The position numbers and the translations under genes are program-made. A model generated the notes under the pieces. That model was given only the letters and a program-made list of their open reading frames with translations, was not told the origin of the DNA and searched no databases. Shown in pieces: positions 45,190 through 54,500 of a DNA stretch of 64,000 bases. Source of the DNA: Crocinitomix algicola (GTDB lineage: Bacteria; Bacteroidota; Bacteroidia; Flavobacteriales_D; Crocinitomicaceae). Where the stretch lies: positions 62,001 to 126,000 of the forward strand of contig NZ_LYPF02000001.1 in NCBI RefSeq assembly GCF_001661595.2, given 5' to 3'. How positions within the stretch are numbered: position 1 is the stretch's first letter; each line of letters begins with the position of its first letter.

Positions 45190-46149
45190 ATGGCAAATTA
45201 TTTACCTTTCGAGGAACCAATCAGTTTGATTGAAGAAGAAATACTAAAGGCGAAAGAAATCGGAGCCAATAGTGGAGTAAGTACTTCCAAAATGGTAAAA
45301 GATTTAGAGAAAAAGCTAAAAACTACAACCGAAGATATATTTAAAAACCTAACGCCTTGGCAAAGGGTGCAATTATCACGTCATCCAGATCGTCCATATA
45401 CCTTGGATTATATCAATGCAATTACCGGAGGCGACTTTGTTGAGTTACATGGTGATCGTAATGTAAAGGACGATAAAGCGATGGTAGGTGGTTTTGGAAC
45501 TGTTGACGGGCAAAGTATCATGTTTGTTGGTCAGCAAAAAGGGATCAATACTAAAATGCGTCAATATCGTAATTTTGGTATGCCTAATCCAGAGGGCTAT
45601 AGAAAAGCTATGCGTTTGTTTAGGTTAGCAGAAAAATTTAACAAACCAATCGTTACTTTCATAGATACACCTGGAGCATTTCCGGGGCTAGAAGCAGAGG
45701 AAAGAGGTCAAGGGGAAGCTATCGCACGGAATATATATGAAATGATGAACCTAAAGGTGCCGGTTATTTGTATTATCATTGGTGAAGGTGCTTCAGGTGG
45801 TGCTTTAGGAATTGGTGTAGGAGATAAAGTTGTGATGTTAGAAAACTCATGGTACTCCGTAATCTCGCCTGAAAATTGTTCAACTATTCTTTGGAGGAGT
45901 TGGGACTATAAAGAGCAAGCTGCAGAAGCTTTGAAATTGACTTCTACAGATATGAAAGCCCTGAAAATTGTTGATGAAGTCATCAAAGAACCAATTGGTG
46001 GTGCACATCGATTTAAAGAAGAGGCTTTTGAAAATGTAAAAAAATCAATTCTAAAGAATTTGACCAAATTACAGAAAATGGATCCTGATAAGCGTTGCGA
46101 GAAACGAATCAATAAGTTCTGTGAAATGGGGGTTTATAAAGGAAAATAA
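45190..46149 (+). CDS. accA: Acetyl-CoA carboxylase carboxyltransferase subunit alpha
   Basis: The 319-residue cytoplasmic protein is a normal-length AccA, which with AccD transfers the carboxyl group from biotin to acetyl-CoA to make malonyl-CoA for fatty acid synthesis. It shows the helical N-terminus with coiled region, [20 protein letters not shown]-like opening (seen as [14 protein letters not shown]), and the crotonase-fold oxyanion segments [14 protein letters not shown] and [15 protein letters not shown]. The last part contains [14 protein letters not shown]. No accD is in the window. It seems to be followed 23 bases later by a membrane-protein gene, which may share its transcript. 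Confidence 0.97.
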   Translation: MANYLPFEEPISLIEEEILKAKEIGANSGVSTSKMVKDLEKKLKTTTEDIFKNLTPWQRVQLSRHPDRPYTLDYINAITGGDFVELHGDRNVKDDKAMVGGFGTVDGQSIMFVGQQKGINTKMRQYRNFGMPNPEGYRKAMRLFRLAEKFNKPIVTFIDTPGAFPGLEAEERGQGEAIARNIYEMMNLKVPVICIIIGEGASGGALGIGVGDKVVMLENSWYSVISPENCSTILWRSWDYKEQAAEALKLTSTDMKALKIVDEVIKEPIGGAHRFKEEAFENVKKSILKNLTKLQKMDPDKRCEKRINKFCEMGVYKGK

Positions 46150-46172
46150 TCTAAAGCAGATTTCACAAAAAA

Positions 46173-46880
46173 ATGATTGGAGCAGACTTTGAAAAGATAC
46201 ACTTTGTACTTTTCGGATTGGATTTAGTGGAGCCGATGGCCTTCATTACTGATACTATTTTAGGCATAACAAGTATTGTTCTTGGGTTGCTATTGAGTAA
46301 AATAAAAATTGAACATCCGTTTAGAACCTACTGGATTTGGTTTTTCTTAATTTTTGGTCTTGGGGCTTTTGTGGGAGGATTAGGTCATGTCTTCTTCAAT
46401 TATTGGGGGGTAGCAGGAAAGTTTCCTTCATGGATATCTGGGCCGATTGCCATTTTTTTACTTGAACAAGGAATGATTGCTGTACATCCAAATGAAACAA
46501 AATTGTCCCTATTTAAATCGCTTTCTTTCTGGAAAATGATTTTAGTATTTGTGATTTTTACATTAGTTTGTCTTTTCGCTCCAATCCAAGAAAATCCAAG
46601 GTTGGCATTTCTACCTACCGCAATTAATACAATTTTTGGGGTTATTCTTACAGCTGGAGTACTCGGAAATTTCTATGCTAAAAAAATTGATATTAACTTT
46701 AAGTATTTTGTTTTTGGTGTGATTACTTTAACGCCAACTGCTTTCATCTTTTTAATGAAAATTAATTTGCATCCTTGGTTTGATAAAAATGATTTAAGCC
46801 ACGTTTTAATGGTGATTGGAATTTCATTTTTTTATGTAGGAGTAAAAAAAGCGATTCAAAAAGTTCCTGCAATTGCATAG
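46173..46880 (+). CDS. Polytopic membrane protein (DUF6962-like)
   Basis: The 235-residue inner-membrane protein has seven likely helices, at about 16-40, 52-75, 86-100, 112-130, 140-163, 173-190 and 205-224. It begins GADFEKIHFVLFG and has EPMAFITDTILGITSIVLGLLLSK, which resembles DUF6962. Conserved-looking His residues occur in GGLGHVFF and LSHVLMVIG, in places similar to hydrolase-like seven-helix proteins of the ceramidase (CREST) type, but I cannot confirm the link. Function is unknown. It lies 23 bases after accA, so it may share the accA transcript. Confidence 0.75.
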   Translation: MIGADFEKIHFVLFGLDLVEPMAFITDTILGITSIVLGLLLSKIKIEHPFRTYWIWFFLIFGLGAFVGGLGHVFFNYWGVAGKFPSWISGPIAIFLLEQGMIAVHPNETKLSLFKSLSFWKMILVFVIFTLVCLFAPIQENPRLAFLPTAINTIFGVILTAGVLGNFYAKKIDINFKYFVFGVITLTPTAFIFLMKINLHPWFDKNDLSHVLMVIGISFFYVGVKKAIQKVPAIA

Positions 46881-46929
46881 ATTCTTGTAAGTCAAAGAAT
46901 ACTCATTATCTTCACTAAAAAAGAATTTT

Positions 46930-47529
46930 ATGATTTTTGAATTTAATGGATTCATTCCAGTTGTACACCCTACTGCATTCGTTCATCCACAAGCAACAAT
47001 AACAGGGAATGTAATTATTGGTAAGGATGTTTATATAGGGCCGAGTGCTGCGTTAAGAGGGGATTGGGGGCAAATTATCATTGAGGATGGATGTAATGTA
47101 CAAGAAAACTGTACAATCCATATGTTTCCGGGAACCACTGTTCATTTAAAAAAAGGTGCTCATATTGGGCATGGAGCAATTGTGCATGGCGGAACGATAG
47201 GTGAAAATACGTTAATAGGGATGAATTCCGTGATAATGGATGATGCAATAATCGGGGATGAATGTATTATAGGGGCATTATGTTTTGTTCCCGCAAAAAT
47301 GGAAGTGCCAAATCGAAGTTTGGCTGTAGGCAATCCAGCAAAAGTTATTAAGAAAGTATCAGATGAAATGCTTCGATGGAAAACCATGGGTACTGCGCTT
47401 TATCAAAAATTGCCAGGTGAATGTAAGTCAACCTTGAAAGAAGTTGAACCATTAACTGAAGTGGAAGCAAATCGCCCAAAACAAGAGGCAATGTACAAAA
47501 CTTGGGAAAAGATAAAAAACGAAGGTTAA
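46930..47529 (+). CDS. Left-handed beta-helix protein of the PaaY/gamma-carbonic anhydrase type
   Basis: The 199-residue cytoplasmic protein has hexapeptide repeats forming a left-handed beta helix (about 15-145), and metal-binding His residues in HMFPGTTVHLKKGAHIGHGAIVHG, arranged as in gamma-class carbonic anhydrases. A C-terminal helix follows (about 150-199) with KTMGTALYQKLPGECK, which marks the PaaY branch. PaaY of E. coli acts as a thioesterase that recovers CoA in phenylacetate breakdown. The E. coli function need not apply here since no phenylacetate genes are nearby; carbonic anhydrase is an alternative. A near-consensus element TATCTTCA lies about 20 bases upstream. Confidence 0.88.
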   Translation: MIFEFNGFIPVVHPTAFVHPQATITGNVIIGKDVYIGPSAALRGDWGQIIIEDGCNVQENCTIHMFPGTTVHLKKGAHIGHGAIVHGGTIGENTLIGMNSVIMDDAIIGDECIIGALCFVPAKMEVPNRSLAVGNPAKVIKKVSDEMLRWKTMGTALYQKLPGECKSTLKEVEPLTEVEANRPKQEAMYKTWEKIKNEG

Positions 47530-47642
47530 ATTCCATCCAACTTTTATAGAAATAGCTACGTTAATTTAAAGTGAAGACTACTTAAGACTTTTGATTTAGG
47601 TGTATTTTAAATTTTCGTCTTATTTTTATCAAAACTCATACT

Positions 47643-50000
47643 ATGTTTAGGTTCTTTTTACCCGCGTTAATTTTATCTCTAAGTTTGACGGCCTTTGGTC
47701 AATTGAATATTGAAGAGGTCGGACGAATAGATATTCCATCTCTACATGAAACAGGTCTAAATGATGTATGGGGTTATGTTGATGAGTTAGGAAATGAATA
47801 CGCGTTGGTGGGAGCGGAAGACGGTGTTTCAATAGTTGATGTTAGTAATCCTACCGACCCTCTTGAAGTGTTTTGGGTAGAAGGACTAAATTCTATTTGG
47901 AGAGATTTAAAAACCTACGAAGATGTACTTTATGTCACTACAGAAGCCTTGCAAGGGTTGATGATAATTGATCTTTCAGGGTTGCCAGAAGATACAGATT
48001 TACCCGTTACAATATATAATGGACCGATTGGTGATGAATGGGAGTCTGCACATAATTTATATCAAAGGGACGGTTATATTTACATATTCGGAGCTGGCAG
48101 AGATAACGGTGGAGTAATTATTTTAGACGTACATACCGATCCTTTAAATCCAACAGAAGTAGGTGTTTTTGATAATTGGTATGCACATGATGGCTACGTT
48201 CAAAACGATACTGGATATTTCGCACATATTTATGATGGTTTTTTTAGTGTTGTTGATTTGTCTGATAAATCAAGTCCCGAATTGCTAGGTACTGCTATAA
48301 CTCCAACTAATTTTGCACATAATATCTGGGCTTCAGAAGATGGAGATTATGTCTTTACAACAGATGAAGTTGCGGATGGATTTATTGGCGCTTTTGATGT
48401 ATCTGATCCCGAATCAATAAAAGAATTAGACCGAATACAATCTTCTCCGGGTAACGATATTGTTCCCCATAATTCACACGTAAAAGGAAATTTTTTATAC
48501 ACTTCTTATTATACGGACGGTTTGGTAGTGCATGATGTTTCTCGCCCACATAATCTAATTGAAGTTGCAAATTTTGATACCTCTCCATTGGATGCGCCAA
48601 CTACTGAAGGGTGCTGGGGTGCTTATCCGTTTTTGCCTTCAGGTTTAATTTTGGCCACTGATCGACAAGAAGGACTTTATATTCTTGATGTAAATGAACA
48701 ACAAGGAAGCTACATTGAAGGTAATATTACAGAATTTGGAACGGATATGCCGCTTAATGGAGTAGAAGTTACTATAGAGGGTACTTTAATTAATGACCGT
48801 TCAAATGTAATTGGAGATTATGCTACAGGAATAGAGGCTGAAGGAACAGTAGATGTTAATTACTTTAAAGTGCTTTATTTTCCACAAACAATTGAAGTGC
48901 CAATTGTTAATGGGGAAGTGACTGTTCAAGATGTTGTTTTAGAAAAAATACCTGAATTTGAGGTGAATGTTAAGGTGTTGGATGCTAATACGCTTATGCC
49001 GGTAGCTGGAGCAAATGTGCGATTTGAACATACTTATATTAACGCTACGGGTATTACAGATGAAAGCGGGGAGGTGAGTATTCCTTTATATTACCAAGAT
49101 AATTATCAGGTTTTTTCTGGAAAATGGGGATTTACTACAAGTTGTTTTGTTGATACCATGATTACAGATGAAACAACTGAGTTAATTTTATATATAGAGG
49201 AGGGGATTTATGATGATTTCACATTTGATTATGGTTGGAGTACAGGTGGTTCTGCCGCAAGAGGTTTTTGGGAACGTGAAAAACCTGTAGGTGTTGATAA
49301 TGGTGATGGGATGCTCCAAAATCCAGCAGCAGATATGCTTTCTGATTGTGGAAATATGGCTTTTATGACAGGTAATGGTACAACTGTGACAAATGTTGAA
49401 GAAGTAAATGACGGTGAAGTGTTTTTGTTATCACCAATTTTTGATTTGACAGGATACGAGAATCCTCATATTAATTATGCAGCATGGTTTTTTTGTATGC
49501 ATGGGGCCACACCTAATGACACTATGGAAGTGTATGTTTTAAATGGTATAGGGGATTTTGTGCTAATTGATCAGCATTATAATGGAGGTTTGCCGATGGG
49601 CCAATGGAATGGAGTTTCAGTTGCGGTAGAGCCGTTGATCGAATTGACAGAAACAATGCAGATTTTAGTCTTGTTGAGTGATTATGTTGAATCAGAAAAT
49701 GTTACTGAAGGTGGATTGGATAATTTTTCAGTTACAGAATTTTCGATGTTGAATGTTGATGATCAAAAATCGTTTAATCAAGACGTCTATATTTATCCGA
49801 ATCCATTCCAGGAAACAATTCACATTCAGGGAGTCGATGATGGTCAACTTGATATTTATGACGTCAGTGGAAGAAAAATTAATTCGCTTGCAGTTCAACC
49901 TCAAATTTCGTTGACTGGATTAGATAAAGGAACTTATTTTTTTGTAGTTTCAACTAAAGAGGGACAACGGATAAAAACATTCACACAAATCAAATATTAA
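47643..50000 (+). CDS. T9SS-exported choice-of-anchor B protein with LVIVD repeats
   Basis: The 785-residue product has a signal peptide ending near residue 20 (TAFGQ). The first 350 residues carry LVIVD-type repeats that should form a beta-propeller (VSIVDVSNP, VVIILDVHTDP-like, VVDLSDKSSP, AFDVSDPE, VHDVSRP), as in TIGR04312 choice-of-anchor B proteins. Carboxypeptidase regulatory-like domains follow (about 360-510), then a MAM/jelly-roll-like domain (about 525-695) and a T9SS type A tail starting near 715 (VYIYPNPFQETIHIQ). It would be secreted and possibly attached to the cell surface. Ligand and role are unknown. The next gene begins on the base after its stop. Confidence 0.88.
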   Translation: MFRFFLPALILSLSLTAFGQLNIEEVGRIDIPSLHETGLNDVWGYVDELGNEYALVGAEDGVSIVDVSNPTDPLEVFWVEGLNSIWRDLKTYEDVLYVTTEALQGLMIIDLSGLPEDTDLPVTIYNGPIGDEWESAHNLYQRDGYIYIFGAGRDNGGVIILDVHTDPLNPTEVGVFDNWYAHDGYVQNDTGYFAHIYDGFFSVVDLSDKSSPELLGTAITPTNFAHNIWASEDGDYVFTTDEVADGFIGAFDVSDPESIKELDRIQSSPGNDIVPHNSHVKGNFLYTSYYTDGLVVHDVSRPHNLIEVANFDTSPLDAPTTEGCWGAYPFLPSGLILATDRQEGLYILDVNEQQGSYIEGNITEFGTDMPLNGVEVTIEGTLINDRSNVIGDYATGIEAEGTVDVNYFKVLYFPQTIEVPIVNGEVTVQDVVLEKIPEFEVNVKVLDANTLMPVAGANVRFEHTYINATGITDESGEVSIPLYYQDNYQVFSGKWGFTTSCFVDTMITDETTELILYIEEGIYDDFTFDYGWSTGGSAARGFWEREKPVGVDNGDGMLQNPAADMLSDCGNMAFMTGNGTTVTNVEEVNDGEVFLLSPIFDLTGYENPHINYAAWFFCMHGATPNDTMEVYVLNGIGDFVLIDQHYNGGLPMGQWNGVSVAVEPLIELTETMQILVLLSDYVESENVTEGGLDNFSVTEFSMLNVDDQKSFNQDVYIYPNPFQETIHIQGVDDGQLDIYDVSGRKINSLAVQPQISLTGLDKGTYFFVVSTKEGQRIKTFTQIKY

Positions 50001-50558
50001 ATGCACATGAAAAACTTTATTTTACTAGCTCTAATTGTTTCCCTATTTGCTTGCGGAGGTGCAAGTTCCGAAACCGGAGAACATAATCTTTCAGATAGTA
50101 CTGTAGAGAATGGAATTGTGGAATATGAAATTGATGAAACACGGACTTCCGCAGTTGATTTTAATAATGAACTTACATTGATTCAAACTCGAGTTTACGA
50201 GCAAATAAACACATTATTCAAATCAGATTCTAGTAATGCACGTATCAATTTTGAAAATACGCTGTTTGAAGTTAACTTGAATCTAAAAGATTTAAAAAAA
50301 ATTCAAATCCATCAGGGAGGAGAACGTTTTCATAAGGCGCTTGAAGAACTGTTAACTTTTTATCAAAGTGAATTGGAGAATGAATTTGAGGAAATAATAA
50401 AAATTCTAGAAATGCCTGCTTCGAATCGTTCAAAAAATGAACAAGGAAGGCTGGATGCATACGATGTTGAATTTGCAGAGGATGAACAGGAGTATTTTTC
50501 TGTCTTAAATGATGCACAAACTAAATTTGCAGAATCAAATAATTTTAAAATTCAATAA
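50001..50558 (+). CDS. Lipoprotein of unknown function
   Basis: The 185-residue product has a lipoprotein signal with lipobox LFAC and Cys18 (counting from the first ATG at 50001; a second ATG at 50007 is also good). The mature part is acidic and mostly helical, with a repeated pattern that suggests a four-helix bundle: FNNELTLIQTRVYEQINTLF, then ENTLFEVNLNLKDLKK, HKALEELLTFYQSELENEFEEI and YFSVLNDAQTKF. I do not recognise a family. The gene follows the T9SS protein gene without any gap and is followed without any gap by the PqiA-like gene, so the three form an operon. Confidence 0.78.
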   Translation: MHMKNFILLALIVSLFACGGASSETGEHNLSDSTVENGIVEYEIDETRTSAVDFNNELTLIQTRVYEQINTLFKSDSSNARINFENTLFEVNLNLKDLKKIQIHQGGERFHKALEELLTFYQSELENEFEEIIKILEMPASNRSKNEQGRLDAYDVEFAEDEQEYFSVLNDAQTKFAESNNFKIQ

Positions 50559-51506
50559 ATGCGGAATTTGGCTGGCTTCTGGATTTCCACTGTATTCTAT
50601 TTTTGTGGTGTCGTAGTATTTTCAGTTTCTATCACTACCGCGTTAAGTGAATATAAAGAAAAGAAAGAGGAAGTTGCTGCAACGATGAACTTTGAGAAAC
50701 GTTTATTCAATGCTTGGGAATGGGTTCCGGGAAACTCAGTGGGTGAGGAAAAAGTAAAGGAATGGGGAAGGTTGGAAATGGAAGCTCGAACCTTCTATCG
50801 AAAAGCGATAAATTTTTCGTTGCTATTAGGAATACTCGTTGCGATGTATGTGATTTTCAATAACCTCATGTATCGCAAAAAAGAATCAAATTATCAAGTG
50901 TTTGGTTTAGTCATGATATTCTGTTCCATTTCATTTCTATATTTAGCAATTCAATCTCCTTTTTTAGAGGTCATGGCCTATAGTAAAGATCTCAAGTTTC
51001 AAATTCCCATTGATGTGAATTTTGATGAGATGGACTTTATTGGTGGGCTCGGTTTAGGTGAGTTTAAATATGATTATGAACAGGTCATAGAAGGTAGAAC
51101 TTATTATTTATATCAAAATAAATCTGTTTTAGAATTAATCAGATTATTATACACAGGTGGTAATTTCTTGGTGGCGATTATTGTTGTCGTAGTCACTATT
51201 CTTTTCCCAGTGTATAAATTTATCTTGTCACTTTTGGTTTTATTGAGACCTTATAAAAAGAATAGTTTTAAAATTTATAGATCAATTAAAAATCTAGGGA
51301 AATGGTCAATGTTGGATGTTTTTACAACGGCCATTATATTGGCTCATTTTGCATATACTAATATGAATGAAGGTGTAGATACGGGATCTGAAACGTTAGT
51401 GGGATTGTATTATTTTTTAGTTTTTGTTGCGTTATCCATTAATTCAAGTCAATACCTCAAAAAAGCAATGTTAAAAGCTCAACCCGAATCTAACTACCTT
51501 TTGTAA
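50559..51506 (+). CDS. PqiA-like (paraquat-inducible protein A family) membrane protein
   Basis: The 315-residue inner-membrane protein has about six membrane helices (8-28, 84-104, 114-132, 202-230, 252-268 and 281-297). The C-terminal half holds the PqiA signature: LGKWSMLDVFTTAII at 246-260, after a long hydrophobic stretch and LLRPY. E. coli PqiA has two such repeats (417 residues) and works with PqiB and PqiC in transport of lipids between the membranes; here only one repeat is present, with a novel N-terminal half. No MCE-domain (PqiB-like) gene is nearby. It directly follows the lipoprotein gene. Confidence 0.78.
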   Translation: MRNLAGFWISTVFYFCGVVVFSVSITTALSEYKEKKEEVAATMNFEKRLFNAWEWVPGNSVGEEKVKEWGRLEMEARTFYRKAINFSLLLGILVAMYVIFNNLMYRKKESNYQVFGLVMIFCSISFLYLAIQSPFLEVMAYSKDLKFQIPIDVNFDEMDFIGGLGLGEFKYDYEQVIEGRTYYLYQNKSVLELIRLLYTGGNFLVAIIVVVVTILFPVYKFILSLLVLLRPYKKNSFKIYRSIKNLGKWSMLDVFTTAIILAHFAYTNMNEGVDTGSETLVGLYYFLVFVALSINSSQYLKKAMLKAQPESNYLL

Positions 51507-51510
51507 TCTC

Positions 51511-53793
51511 TCAGTTTTTCTGTTGATTTACTGGGATGTTATAAACCTTAGTATGAATTTGATTGTCGCCTTTAAATATTGACGCCTGGATACGCGTTAA
51601 TTCGCCATGTTTAAAGTGTTTCTTTAAATAAGTTTTTGGAAGGTGGAAATAAAGTTCCTTCTCCTCTAATGGGTTTAATATTATTTCTGATCTATCGAGT
51701 ACAGCTGAACAGTTTTTACTGCTAAATAAATCTATCACCACTTGGCAAGTATCTATCTCCTGATTATCGTTGATGAGTTGAATTGTAAGTATATCCTCTT
51801 CAATGTTAATTTTTGCGATTGTAGAGGCATAGTTGTTTCGAACAGTTTCATAACTACTTTTTGGGTTACCGTAATAATCAATTATGCTCCAAGAAGGTCC
51901 AGGCCAACAGTCATTCAGCTGCCAAAATACGGTACCCATGCAATGTGGTGTACCAAATCGATGTGCCTCAATTGCTGTTTTTAATGCATAAGATTGAATC
52001 TTCTGACTTTGCAGAATCCAGTCTGAAAAATTAGACGACGGTATCATATATCGATTAATATTTTTTTCTATTAATTCATTTCCAACATAACTTTTTTGAC
52101 GATTTAATAACGTTGGTGAATTCAAATATAATTGACTGGAGTCTATCGTTTTTTTTAGGCTTTCTATATTGGGGTAGGATTGAAACCCATATTCAACCAT
52201 AAATCTTCCTACATTATTTTTGTATGCTTCTAAGCTATCACGACCATGCCAAACACCCCAATAGTGCATTGTACCGTGATTGAAATTCTCTCTTGTTCCC
52301 CAATTTGAAAGTGGACTCGTAGATGTATATGGGCGTTGCGGGTCTAATTCTTTTAAAGTATTAGGAATTAGTTGATGAAAGATGCTTTTGTATGTTGAAT
52401 AAATTTCTTTTTCTTGATTTTTTGTATAGTTGAATTGTTTTTGCCATCCCCAATTGTCCCATGCTACTTGAATTTCATTGTTCCCACACCATATCACAAT
52501 TGAGGGATGATTTCTTAGTCGTCTAATATTGTCTTCTACTTCCCATTTAACGGTTGAAATAAAATTAGTATCGTTCGGGTACATCGAATTCGCAAACATG
52601 AAATCTTGCCAAACTAAAATTCCATAATGATCACATAAGTCGTAAAAATAATCTGATTCGTATATCCCGCCGCCCCAGACTCTCAGTAAATTTATATTGG
52701 CATTAGCTACTTGTTTAATTAAATTTTCATAACTGGCGCTATCAACCCTCGGAACAAATAAGTCTTGCGGAATGTAATTTGCACCTTTAATGAATAATGG
52801 TGTGTCATTGATTTTAAAGTAAAACGAAGTGCCAAATTCGTCCTTTTGATTAATTAACTCTACTTTTCGTAATGCAATTTTAAGCGTTGAATTGTATAGC
52901 TTCTTTTCTTGATTACGAATTTCAAAAGGAATTTTATAGCGATGTTGTTCACCACGATTGATAGGGTTCCATAATTTAACTGTATCAAATATCAATTCGT
53001 AATGGAAAGTGTTTAGACCTTTTTCAGTATACACATTAAAAGTACTGTCTTGAATTTGGACTTCTAAAGTTTGAATAGAGTCCGATAATACTTCAAAAGT
53101 AACGAGTGCTGTTGCCTCCTTTTGATGGATAGAAGTTTGATAGCTGTAATCAATAAACCTTACATCATCCCAAAACTCGATTAAACAGGGTTTCCAAATT
53201 CCCATGCTGACAAATCGCGGACCCCAATCCCAGCCAAAATGATAAGCTGCTTTTCTTGTGTATGGAGAAACTTTTACAGCTACATTTTCATTTGCAGAAG
53301 GCAACTGAAATGCTGCATTCTCTATTGTGGTCTTATGCTTATTAACGGGAGATTGAAATAGTATTTCTATCTTGTTTTCTCCTAGATTGAGATAGGGTTT
53401 GATGTCAAACCTCCACCTGCGGAACATGTTATCTGTACTGTCTATTGTATAATCGTTTATTCGAATTATGGCGTAGGTATCTAATCCTCCAAATACAAGA
53501 TCAATGTGTTGCCGTGAGAATTGTTCTTGATTAATTGTGAACGATTTACGATAAATCCAGTTTTCATTTTCAATCCAAGATAATTTTTGCTCATTCAGTC
53601 CTTCGTAGGGAGGCTCAATTTGTTTGTTAGCAAGTAAATCAAGATGAACGAGTCCAGGGACTTTTGCTGGTTTCCAGTTCAATTTTTTTTCATTAGCAAA
53701 TTCCCATTCTCCCGTTAAATTAATTGATGATTGACCATTCAGATAAGAACTTGTAAATCCTAATAGAAGCGTTATTAATTTTAACCAATTCAT
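51511..53793 (-). CDS. GH2 beta-mannosidase
   Basis: The 760-residue protein has a signal peptide (about 1-21), so it acts in the periplasm or at the surface. An N-terminal jelly-roll domain (about 25-205, WDWGPRFVSMGIWKP) is followed by an Ig-like domain and a TIM barrel (about 325-620). It contains GGGIYESDYFYDLCDHYG, an acid/base Glu440 in WCGNNE and a nucleophile Glu534 in MVEYGFQSYP. These are features of GH2 beta-mannosidases, which remove terminal beta-linked mannose from the N-glycan core. It follows cutC after 5 bases, and shares the operon with GH20 and glycosylasparaginase. Beta-galactosidase or beta-glucuronidase specificity is less likely from the barrel motifs. Confidence 0.92.
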   Translation of the reverse strand: MNWLKLITLLLGFTSSYLNGQSSINLTGEWEFANEKKLNWKPAKVPGLVHLDLLANKQIEPPYEGLNEQKLSWIENENWIYRKSFTINQEQFSRQHIDLVFGGLDTYAIIRINDYTIDSTDNMFRRWRFDIKPYLNLGENKIEILFQSPVNKHKTTIENAAFQLPSANENVAVKVSPYTRKAAYHFGWDWGPRFVSMGIWKPCLIEFWDDVRFIDYSYQTSIHQKEATALVTFEVLSDSIQTLEVQIQDSTFNVYTEKGLNTFHYELIFDTVKLWNPINRGEQHRYKIPFEIRNQEKKLYNSTLKIALRKVELINQKDEFGTSFYFKINDTPLFIKGANYIPQDLFVPRVDSASYENLIKQVANANINLLRVWGGGIYESDYFYDLCDHYGILVWQDFMFANSMYPNDTNFISTVKWEVEDNIRRLRNHPSIVIWCGNNEIQVAWDNWGWQKQFNYTKNQEKEIYSTYKSIFHQLIPNTLKELDPQRPYTSTSPLSNWGTRENFNHGTMHYWGVWHGRDSLEAYKNNVGRFMVEYGFQSYPNIESLKKTIDSSQLYLNSPTLLNRQKSYVGNELIEKNINRYMIPSSNFSDWILQSQKIQSYALKTAIEAHRFGTPHCMGTVFWQLNDCWPGPSWSIIDYYGNPKSSYETVRNNYASTIAKINIEEDILTIQLINDNQEIDTCQVVIDLFSSKNCSAVLDRSEIILNPLEEKELYFHLPKTYLKKHFKHGELTRIQASIFKGDNQIHTKVYNIPVNQQKN

Positions 53794-53798
53794 ACTTC

Positions 53799-54500
53799 CT
53801 ATTTAGATATTTGGTCATGAATTGATTTAATTTTTTCTTCATTTACGCTATATTTTGGCCCCATATCAAGGTCGAAAAGTTCATTTACATTTTTTTTCGC
53901 AGTAAAATGAAGAGCGTGGAGTTCACTTTCTTTAAACTTGAGACAGTTTTTAGCATTGATTCCACTTCCAGCCATGATTTCTATCCTATTCTTGGATGCT
54001 ATTTTCATGGTACGCAATAAATCTATACCTTCCATGGCGGTTTTTTCTCTACCAGAACTAAGAATACGGTTAAAACCAAGGTTGATTATATCTTCCATAG
54101 CTTGAATAGGTGCTTCGCATAAATCAATTGCGCGATGAAAAGTGGTACCTAATCCTATATTTAATGCTTCTTCAATTAAAAATAGGTTCTTTTTAATATC
54201 AATCTTATTCGCCTCGTTCAATACGCCAAAAACTACACCTTGTGCCCCCATTTCTTTTGCGATCTTAATGTCATTTCGCATAATAAATATTTCATCATCT
54301 GTATATGAAAACCCGCCAGCACTTGGTCGAATCATAACATAAACGTCGGCAGTTGAGTTTTCAACAACAGCTTTAATTAAGCCAGCACTAGGTGTTAGGC
54401 CGCCTTCGCTTAACGCAGCACATAATTCAACTCTCTTAACGTTGTACTTAGATGCAATTTTTGCACCTTCAACAGAGTCTATACAAATCTCTAAATCCAT
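53799..54500 (-). CDS. cutC: CutC-family TIM-barrel protein
   Basis: The 233-residue cytoplasmic protein is a full-length CutC. It starts LEICIDSVEGAKIA, has ELCAALSEGGLTPSAG, VYVMIRPSAGGFSYTDDE, GAQGVVFGVLN, FHRAIDLCEAP, and ends its barrel with SSGREKTAMEGI and IMAGSGINAKN. CutC was named for copper tolerance in E. coli, but that role has been questioned. Here it sits between GH20 and GH2 genes in a glycoprotein-degradation operon, which suggests a function with sugars. It overlaps the GH20 stop by 1 base (TAATG). Confidence 0.93.
   Translation of the reverse strand: MDLEICIDSVEGAKIASKYNVKRVELCAALSEGGLTPSAGLIKAVVENSTADVYVMIRPSAGGFSYTDDEIFIMRNDIKIAKEMGAQGVVFGVLNEANKIDIKKNLFLIEEALNIGLGTTFHRAIDLCEAPIQAMEDIINLGFNRILSSGREKTAMEGIDLLRTMKIASKNRIEIMAGSGINAKNCLKFKESELHALHFTAKKNVNELFDLDMGPKYSVNEEKIKSIHDQISK

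Noticed and set aside
46883-46906. Short inverted repeat (ATTCTT/AAGAAT) after the membrane-protein gene
   Set aside because: The stem is only 6 bp and no T-run follows, so I do not call a terminator.
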